Source: an uncultured beta proteobacterium
GTDB taxonomy: Bacteria > Pseudomonadota > Gammaproteobacteria > Burkholderiales > Rhodocyclaceae
Assembly (NCBI GenBank): GCA_903959855.1
Contig: CAJBYR010000130.1
Coordinates: forward strand, 1 to 47,643
Direction of reading: 5' to 3'
DNA: 47,643 bases
In this document: in pieces, positions 40,154 to 47,643 of the stretch
Numbering within the stretch: the stretch's first letter is position 1
How the letters are laid out: each line of letters starts with the position of its first letter
Notes under the pieces: model-generated
Database searches by the model: none
What the model saw: only the letters and a program-made list of their open reading frames with translations
Told to the model about the DNA's origin: nothing
Made by a program: the position numbers and the translations under genes

Positions 40154-42159
40154 GGTCGCGCCACCATGAGAAGGACAAGCAAGGTGATGAAGCTGTACAT
40201 CAGGTACACGGCGATGCGCCCGCCCTGCAGGGTCACGATCATGGCCGAAATCCGGTTCGCCAGGCGCGCGATCGGCAGATAACACCAGTACCAGAAATGG
40301 TCCTCGACCTTGACGCTGTAGAAGGGCTGTTTGTCGCGCGCGGCGGGGAAGTGCCGCTGCATGCGGAATACCGGCTCGAAGATGCGGCGGATCGGCTGGC
40401 TGAAACCCTCGGCCGTGTCCTGGGCGCGCGGCCCCTCGAAGTGGTAGCCGCAGTCCCAGGGCGAGCTGCGCCGCACGCGACCGTGGAACAGCGTCCTGAC
40501 CAGCCAGCGTGCGAGCAACAACACCACGGCGATGGTGACCAGCACGATCAGCGGTTCATAGCTGGCGCGCTCGGCAGAGATGGGAGCCAGCATCCACCAG
40601 CCCTGCTCATTGAGCGTGTCGGACAGCCCGGCGCCGAGCAACTGGCGCGTCGCGGCATCCAGGCGCAGGATCACTGTCGAGGGCAACACACCGAGCAGCA
40701 GGGTGATCAGCGCCAGCCAGACCAGCCCCACCTTTTCCCAGGGGCCGGCATCGTGGGCATCCTTCAGCGCCGGATCGCGCATCTGGCCGAGGAAAATGAT
40801 GCCGTAGAACTTGACCATGGCGAATCCGGCCAACGCCGCTACCAGCACCACCAGCGCAGCGGCAACGGGCACCACCATGTTGAGCCAGGGATGGGGAAGC
40901 CCGGGCGAAAACAGGAAACCCTGCAGCAGCAGCCATTCGGAGACGAAGCCCGAGAGCGGCGGCAGGCCGGCGCCGGCGATGATCCCGGCCAGCGCCAGCC
41001 AGGCCACCCAGGGCATGGGATGGATCAGGCCGCCGAGCTTGCCGAGGTTGCGTTCCTTCGTCGCATGCAGCACCGAGCCGGTGCACAGGAACAGCAGGCT
41101 CTTGAAACCGGCATGCGCCAGGCAGTGGTAGAGCACCGCCGTCATGGCCAGCGCCGCCAGCGCATCCATGCCATAGGCGTGGAAGATCAGGGTCAGGCCG
41201 ATGGCCACGGCGATCAGGCCGATGTTCTCGATCGAGGAATAGGCCAGCAGGCGCTTCATGTCGTTTTGCACCGTGGCGTAAAGCACGCCGAACAGGGCGG
41301 TAACGAGACCGACAACGAGGGCGACCACGCCCCACCACCAGACCGTCGTGTGCAGCAGATCGAAACTGACGCGCAGCAGGCCGTAGATCGCCGTTTTCAG
41401 CATCACGCCGGACATCATCGCCGAGACCGGCGACGGCGCCGCCGGGTGTGCCTCCGGCAGCCAGACATGCAGCGGCACCAGGCCGGCCTTGGCGCCGAAG
41501 CCGGCCAGCGCCAGCAGGAAGGCGGCCGAGGTCCAGAACGGAGCCAGTTCCTGGGTGCGCATTGCAGCAAAAGAGTAGTCACCTGCGCCACCGGTCATGA
41601 CGCCGAAGCACAGCAGGATGCCGATGGCGCCGATGTGGGCGATCAGCAGGTAGAGAAACCCGGCGTCGCGGATTTCCTCGTGCTTGTGGTCCGTGGTGAC
41701 GAGGAAGAATGACGACAGCGCCATGCATTCCCAGGCCACCATGAAGGCGTAGGCATCATCGGCCAGCAGCACCATCAGCATGCTGGCAAGAAACACGTGG
41801 TATTCGAGGCAAAGCGTGCCCAGGCCGGCCACATCGCCCTTGCCGAAGTAGCCGGCGGAGTACACGGAAATGCCGGCGGAGGTGAGGCCCAGCAGGATCG
41901 CGAAGATCGCCGAGAGATTGTCGAGGCGCAGATGGAAAGGCAGGTCCGGCAGGCCGATCACCAGCACCGCGGTTTGCGGATCGCCGCCCAGCGCCGCGAT
42001 TCCCGTCACCCCGACCAGCAGGCCGACCAGCGCGCCCGCAGGGAACAGCACCTGACTGACCAGGGCCTGATTGCGCGAAGCGAAGAGTCCGATCAGGCCG
42101 AGCGCCAGCCACGCCGCAGCGGCGACCAGCAACAGGTCGAGGGACAGGAGGCCAGGCAT
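40150..42159 (-). CDS. hyfB: Hyf-like antiporter-type membrane subunit HyfB
   Basis: A 669-residue membrane protein of the NuoL/MrpA family (E. coli HyfB 672). The antiporter core has FMVAWECMALSSFF with the TM5 glutamate, GFGAKAGLVPLHVWLPEAHPAAPSPVSAMMSG with the TM7 lysine, and RLLAYSSIENIGL; a C-terminal extension holds WDCGYHFEGPRAQ, common in HyfB. It is first in the operon. The 115 bases upstream contain an AT-rich patch (TTTTAACGTTCAAAA around 42240) but no clear promoter. It should translocate ions coupled to redox in the soluble arm. Confidence 0.94.
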   Translation of the reverse strand: MPGLLSLDLLLVAAAAWLALGLIGLFASRNQALVSQVLFPAGALVGLLVGVTGIAALGGDPQTAVLVIGLPDLPFHLRLDNLSAIFAILLGLTSAGISVYSAGYFGKGDVAGLGTLCLEYHVFLASMLMVLLADDAYAFMVAWECMALSSFFLVTTDHKHEEIRDAGFLYLLIAHIGAIGILLCFGVMTGGAGDYSFAAMRTQELAPFWTSAAFLLALAGFGAKAGLVPLHVWLPEAHPAAPSPVSAMMSGVMLKTAIYGLLRVSFDLLHTTVWWWGVVALVVGLVTALFGVLYATVQNDMKRLLAYSSIENIGLIAVAIGLTLIFHAYGMDALAALAMTAVLYHCLAHAGFKSLLFLCTGSVLHATKERNLGKLGGLIHPMPWVAWLALAGIIAGAGLPPLSGFVSEWLLLQGFLFSPGLPHPWLNMVVPVAAALVVLVAALAGFAMVKFYGIIFLGQMRDPALKDAHDAGPWEKVGLVWLALITLLLGVLPSTVILRLDAATRQLLGAGLSDTLNEQGWWMLAPISAERASYEPLIVLVTIAVVLLLARWLVRTLFHGRVRRSSPWDCGYHFEGPRAQDTAEGFSQPIRRIFEPVFRMQRHFPAARDKQPFYSVKVEDHFWYWCYLPIARLANRISAMIVTLQGGRIAVYLMYSFITLLVLLMVARP

Positions 42160-42274
42160 TGCTTAGTGGTTTCTGCGCGGTGTGTTCCGGTTCTGGCGCC
42201 GGATTCCGGGTCGCGGCGAAGATGGTTGCATCATTGACATTTTAACGTTCAAAACCCCTGCCTGGCTCATGGCT

Positions 42275-44410
42275 TCACGCGAATCTCTTCTGCGGAAGCG
42301 GCAGCAGCGGGCTCGCCGCATGGTCCTCGCCACGCACGGCGGCTTCGGCGTGGATCGCTTCGAGGGCAGCATCGGCCGTGGCGAACAGGCGAGATTCGCC
42401 AATGAACTCAAGCAAACCGGTAGCCCGCATCACGTCGACAACCTGCTTTTTCAGGCCGGAAAATGCAACCTCGATGCCGGCGTCCCGCAAGTGTTGAACC
42501 ACGTGGTGCATCACCTCCTCGCCCGAGGCATCGATCTCGTTGATGCCCTCGCCGACCACCAGCACCGCCCGGGCTTCCGGATTGGCGGCGACGGCTTCGA
42601 GGATCGCATCCTCGAAATAGGCGACATTGGCGAAGTACAGCCGGCCGTCGAAACGTACCGCGGTGACCACTTTCGAAGGCGGCAGCTCATGCACGGCAGC
42701 GTCGCGCAGCGTGCCATCCGGATGGCGCCCCAGGATCGCCACGCGCGGCGTCATGGTGCGGTAGAGATACAAGCCGATGGCCAGCCCGGCACCGACCATG
42801 ATGCCCTTGTCAAGATGCGGCGCAAAAGCCAGCGTGGCGACGAAGGTCACCACCGCCGCCACGCCGTCGTGCCGATTGGCTTGCCAGGCATGCCTGACCG
42901 CGCCGAAATTCACCAGGCCGATGACGGCCATGATGATCACCGCGGCGAGCACCGCCTGCGGCAGGTGGTAGAGCAGCGGCGTGAGGAACAGCAGCGTGAG
43001 CAGCACAAATGCCGCCGTGATCACCGAAGACATTCCGGTCCTGGCCCCGGCATTGATGTTTACTGCCGACCGCGAGAACGAGCCCGACACCGGGAAGGAC
43101 TGGGTTGCCGCACCTACGAGGTTGGCAAGGCCCTGCCCGATCAGTTCCTGATTGGGATCAATTTTCTGCTTGGTCTTGGCGGCGATGGCCTTGGCAATCG
43201 AAATCGCCTCCATGAACCCGACCAGCGAGATCACGATCGCCGACGCCAGCAGGCTGCCGACCATATCCCAGGAAAACTTCGGCAGGCCGACCGACGGCAA
43301 GCCCTCCGGCACCTTGCCGACCACTTCGCCGCCCCCGGTAAGCTTCAGGCTGCCGCTGGCGGCACGGGCGATGTGCCAGTGCCGGCCATCGGATTGCGTA
43401 CCCGCAGGCAACCTCCCGGAGGCGAAGTATTTCGGTGGCTCGCCGGCGGCCCCGGGGACTTGCTCGAACGCCATGCTGCGCACGGCACGATTGCGACGGC
43501 GGTTTTCGTCCTCGCGGTCCTTGAGTTGCAATCTGAGCAATTCGACCTCGTAATTCAGCGTGGCGATTTCGTGCGCATGCTCGCCGCTGCTCTTTTGCAG
43601 CAGCTTCATTTCTCCAGCCTTGGCGATGATCTGCTGGTTGATTTCGCGAATCCGCGCCTCAGTGCGGATGAACTCGCCCAGCAGGCTTTGCGCTTCGGGG
43701 TCGGCAACCTGCTCCAGCACTGCGGTGGCATTGCGCTCATAGCCGATCTGCCATGACACCACCGTGGTCAGCGCCACGGCAATCAGCACGCCGGGAAGTT
43801 TCGGTGCCTTCTTGCGGATCACCCAGATCAGGGAAATCGCGGTGAAGCCCATCACCAGGGTTGGGAGATGGGATTCCCCGACGAGCTTTGCCACGCCCCA
43901 GATGTCGACCAGGAAGGATTCGGAGCGCCCCATGGGCACGCCGAGGAGCTTGTTGACCTGAGACAGCGCGATGATGATCGCGGCCGCATTGGTAAAACCG
44001 ACGATGACCGGATGCGAGAGAAAATTCACCACCACGCCGAGCTTGAACACGCCCAGCGTCAGCTGGATGAGTCCGACCAGCAAGGCCAGCATGATCGCCA
44101 GCGCGATAAAGCTCTCGGTACCGGGTGCTGCCAGCGGCGTCAATGCCGACGCGGTCAACAGCGAGGCCACGGCCACCGGCCCGGTACCAAGCTGGTTCGA
44201 CGAGCCCCACAGCGCGGCCACCGCCACCGGCAGGAAGGCCGCATACAAACCGTAGTAGGCGGGCATGCCGGCCAGTTGTGCATAGGCCATGGATTGCGGC
44301 ACCAGCACCAGGGCGACGGTCAGGCCGGCGAGAAAATCGGCGCGCAGGGTCGCCCCCCGGTAAGGGAACCAGCGCAGGAAAGGAAACAGGGCGCGCGGGG
44401 AGAGTTTCAT
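42275..44410 (-). CDS. SulP-family anion transporter with STAS domain and coiled-coil insertion
   Basis: A 711-residue inner-membrane transporter of the SulP/SLC26 family for sulfate, bicarbonate or dicarboxylate. The N-terminus has DFLAGLTVALVLVPQSMAYAQLAGMPAYYGLYAAFLP and SSNQLGTGPVAVASLL, typical of the family. A C-terminal STAS domain follows (VRFDGRLYFANVAYFED; DASGEEVMHHVVQHLRDAGIE), usually regulatory. Between residues ~225 and ~364 is an insertion not found in ordinary SulP proteins, with a charged helical section (~245-305, LLGEFIRTEARIREINQQ…EVELLRLQLKDREDENRRR) likely to form a coiled coil; family motif VGKVPEGLPSVGLP resumes after it. ATG at 44410 overlaps the UspA-like stop by 4 bases. 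Substrate is unknown. Confidence 0.92.
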   Translation of the reverse strand: MKLSPRALFPFLRWFPYRGATLRADFLAGLTVALVLVPQSMAYAQLAGMPAYYGLYAAFLPVAVAALWGSSNQLGTGPVAVASLLTASALTPLAAPGTESFIALAIMLALLVGLIQLTLGVFKLGVVVNFLSHPVIVGFTNAAAIIIALSQVNKLLGVPMGRSESFLVDIWGVAKLVGESHLPTLVMGFTAISLIWVIRKKAPKLPGVLIAVALTTVVSWQIGYERNATAVLEQVADPEAQSLLGEFIRTEARIREINQQIIAKAGEMKLLQKSSGEHAHEIATLNYEVELLRLQLKDREDENRRRNRAVRSMAFEQVPGAAGEPPKYFASGRLPAGTQSDGRHWHIARAASGSLKLTGGGEVVGKVPEGLPSVGLPKFSWDMVGSLLASAIVISLVGFMEAISIAKAIAAKTKQKIDPNQELIGQGLANLVGAATQSFPVSGSFSRSAVNINAGARTGMSSVITAAFVLLTLLFLTPLLYHLPQAVLAAVIIMAVIGLVNFGAVRHAWQANRHDGVAAVVTFVATLAFAPHLDKGIMVGAGLAIGLYLYRTMTPRVAILGRHPDGTLRDAAVHELPPSKVVTAVRFDGRLYFANVAYFEDAILEAVAANPEARAVLVVGEGINEIDASGEEVMHHVVQHLRDAGIEVAFSGLKKQVVDVMRATGLLEFIGESRLFATADAALEAIHAEAAVRGEDHAASPLLPLPQKRFA

Positions 44411-44814
44411 GGGTTGTTGCTTGCGCCAGGCTTTCTGGCTGGCGCAGCCGTCACCAGCGGACAGGCCAGACGCGCCCACGGGTCGCTGGCTCGGTCGGCG
44501 GCAACGGTCTCCCATCCTTCGAGGGAATCGATGATCACGCTCGAAATGCACTCGTGGTTGTTGGCGTAATCGACGATGTCGCGCCGACGCATTTCGGGCT
44601 TCTGGGTCAGGCTGTAGGGCAAGCCGGCCTCCCTCAATTCGCGGATGAAATCCTCCAGCTCGGCGGACAGCGTGTCCTTGCCGGTACGCACCAGGATGTC
44701 CAGCTCCGCATCCATGCGCTGGCAAAGACTGCGCGCCGAGGCCAGCAGGCGGGCATCGAGACAGCCTTCGCGCACGGCGAGCAGGATTTTGCGGGGTGAC
44801 TTGCGTGAGTCCAT
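44407..44814 (-). CDS. UspA-like small protein
   Basis: A 135-residue protein with features of the universal stress protein fold: KILLAVREGCLDARLLASARSLCQRMDAELDILV at the start and a later SSVIIDSLEGWETVA…LACPLVTAAPA, like the Usp end (…CPVLVV). It lacks an obvious ATP-binding G-2x-G-9x-G(S/T) motif, so it may be a non-ATP-binding type. Its end overlaps the SulP start by 4 bases, so it could report on or modulate the transporter. Start uncertain: an ATG at 44835 or further upstream is possible. Confidence 0.7.
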   Translation of the reverse strand: MDSRKSPRKILLAVREGCLDARLLASARSLCQRMDAELDILVRTGKDTLSAELEDFIRELREAGLPYSLTQKPEMRRRDIVDYANNHECISSVIIDSLEGWETVAADRASDPWARLACPLVTAAPARKPGASNNP

Positions 44815-45002
44815 GGGCCAAAGGCATCGCAGCATTCGTGCCACCGCCCTGACCAGACAGCATTCCTTATGAATCAATTTGTTGAAAGCAGCCAAGTTTG
44901 CGATCGCAAGCACAGGCGCTTCAAAGTGCAACAATGCCATTCTTTACCGCATTGCCCGGCCTCTGGCACAGGGAGTTTCTGGTGTTGCAGTACTTGATGT
45001 CA

Positions 45003-45021
45003 CAGTTGCATAATGCAACTG
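45003..45021. promoter_or_regulatory. Perfect 19-bp palindrome overlapping promoter/start region
   Basis: CAGTTGCAT-A-ATGCAACTG is a perfect 9-1-9 inverted repeat. It contains a possible -10 (CATAAT at 45009-45014), with a candidate -35 (TTGCAG, 44985-44990) 18 bases before it. A candidate ATG at 45013 lies inside the palindrome, which favours a start further on for the kinase. It could be an operator where a bound protein would block transcription. Confidence 0.55.
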
Positions 45022-45042
45022 ATGAGCTTCATCCCACTCCGC

Positions 45043-46496
45043 ATGGATTCCCTGCGTCGAAAGATCGTCATCGGCTACGGCGCGGTCGCGACGCTGGTCA
45101 TCGCGCTTTCGGCGTTCTCGCTGATCGAAACCCGCCTCCTCGCGGAACAGATCACCGGCGGCGAACGGGTGCACCAGTTTCTCGGCATCACCCTGGAGAT
45201 CCGTCGTTTCGAGAAAAACCATTTCCTCTACGGCCAGGAAGCGGATCGTGAAGAGAACCGCGCCTATGTCGCCGAAGGCCGTCGCATCCTCGCCGAGCAT
45301 GGTGCGAGCTTCGCCGCCGTGGCAAGCCCGCAGCGCATCGGCGCCATGCTCCTGGCGCTGGAGAATTACGACCGCCTGATGAGCGAGCGAGTGCCCGGCA
45401 AACGCGATACGGCCGGCGACGCGCGCCTACGCCAGGCCGGCAAGGAGATCGTCACCGTCGCCGAGGAATGGTCGCGCACCGAGCGCGGCATCCTCCAGCA
45501 ACAACTGGAGAGCCACCGTCGCGGGCTGTTGGGCTCGATTGCGGCGCTGGTGCTGCTGGTCGTCGCCGTCGGCCAGATGCTGGCCTGGCGCGTGGCACGG
45601 CCGCTGCGCGAACTGGAGGACAACATGACGGCGGTGGCCGAAGGCCGACTGGCCAAGCTCGACCTTGGCCTGCAGGACCGCGAGATCGCCTCGCTGACCG
45701 CCGCCTTCAACCATGTGCTGGAACAACTGGAAACCCGTCAGGGACAGTTGCTGCGTTCGGAAAAGCTCGCCGCGCTGGGTACCCTGCTCTCGGGCGTGGC
45801 CCATGAACTGAACAATCCCCTGTCGAACATCTCCACCTCCTGCGAGATCCTCGCCGAGGAGATCGCCGATTCGAAAGTCGGCGCTGACAGCACGGCGTTC
45901 GAGAAGGAACTGCTGGCCCAGATCGATGCCGAGACCTGGCGCGCACGCCGCATCGTGCGCTCGCTGCTCGATTACGCCCGCGACCGCGCCTTCCACCGCG
46001 AGGCCGTGCCTCTGGCGCCGCTGGTCGAGGAGAGCCTGCGCCTGGTGCGGGGGCGGATTCCTCCGCAGGTCGCCGTCGTGATCGACGCGGGCGCCGGGCT
46101 CGTGCTCACCGGTGACAAGCAGCGCCTGCAACAGGCGCTCTTCAACCTCGTCGGCAACGCCATCGACGCCCTCGAAGGCGCCGGCGAACTGCGCGTCGCG
46201 GCACGGCCGGCGCGGAGCGCCTATCCCGTCGACGCACTGGTCTTCGGCGCCCGCGGCGAGAGCACCCCACGCATCGAAATCGAAGTCTCCGACAACGGGC
46301 GCGGCATCGAGGCCGCAGTCCTGCCGCGCATTTTCGATCCCTTCTTCACCACCAAGGAAGTCGGCCAGGGCCTCGGCCTGGGCCTCTTCATCGTCTTCGA
46401 AATCGTCGAGGAACACGGCGGCAGCATCGCCGTGAAGAGCACGCCCGGCCAGGGCACGACCTTTCTCATCCGACTTCCCGCACAGGACACCCCAGC

Positions 46497-46500
<4 letters not shown>
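45043..46500 (+). CDS. Sensor histidine kinase, NtrB-like, membrane-bound with HAMP
   Basis: A 485-residue kinase from the ATG at 45043. Two membrane helices (~8-28 and ~163-182) flank a periplasmic helical region (~29-160), followed by HAMP (~183-235), the HisKA region with H254 (GVAHELNNPLSNI) and an ATPase domain with LFNLVGNAIDALEGAGE, SDNGRGIE, FDPFFTTKEVGQGLGLGLFIV. This is the NtrB/ZraS-like type that pairs with sigma-54 activators. ATGs at 45013 and 45022 are alternative starts, but the first lies in a likely operator. It overlaps the response regulator by 4 bases (ATGA). The signal is unknown. Confidence 0.92.

Positions 46501-47643
<1,143 letters not shown>

Noticed and set aside
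42182-43756. A 524-codon open frame on the plus strand opposite the SulP gene
   Set aside because: Antisense shadow with low-complexity His/Arg/Asp-rich composition and no recognisable motif.

Overview
The window is high-GC DNA, densely coding on both strands, with no rRNA, tRNA or phage genes seen. A type IV pilus minor-pilin operon, a glycolate oxidase operon, a PntAB transhydrogenase, a Hyf-like membrane complex and families of intergenic palindromic repeats together suggest a respiratory betaproteobacterium, perhaps Rhodocyclales or a relative. That placement is inference from gene content; there is no marker gene to confirm it.

Layout. 1-1347: a truncated exported small protein and a divergent Crp/Fnr-type regulator, ending in a strong hairpin shared with pntB. 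1362-5604: pntAB (minus) and divergent corA. 5608-13512: a minus-strand operon in transcription order hydroxypyruvate isomerase, glycerate kinase, glcD, glcE, glcF, an acyl-CoA synthetase and a small unknown; it would oxidise glycolate to glyoxylate and move C3 intermediates to phosphoglycerate. 13525-13681: a palindromic repeat array. 13795-15520: cytochrome b561 and two YceI proteins. 15540-19100: a compact five-gene minus-strand operon of mostly unrecognised genes, headed by a fusion of a helix-turn-helix, a plant-type [2Fe-2S] domain and a ferredoxin-reductase-like domain, followed by a LexA/UmuD-like protein with an altered catalytic site. 19228-30541: the pilus operon pilE-fimT-pilV-pilW-pilX-pilY1 plus a TonB-like gene; PilY1 is about twice the usual size.

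30801-33893: a NarL-type two-component pair followed by an FMN-dependent L-lactate dehydrogenase-like gene. 34035-34594: a toxin-antitoxin pair. 34713-42159: hyfB-C-E-F-G-I, a complex I/hydrogenase-4-like module whose large subunit lacks the nickel-ligand cysteines and which has no HyfA or HyfH ferredoxin subunit here. 42275-44814: a UspA-like protein and a SulP transporter with a coiled-coil insertion. 45043-47643: a histidine kinase and a truncated NtrC-type sigma-54 activator.

Most genes are joined by 1-4 nt stop/start overlaps (TGATG, ATGA, GTGA), and I used these to fix many starts. The parts most worth following up are the HTH-ferredoxin-reductase operon, the nickel-free Hyf-like complex, the giant PilY1, and two families of intergenic repeats (a ~43-bp tandem palindromic unit and a 104-bp two-hairpin element), each present twice in the window.
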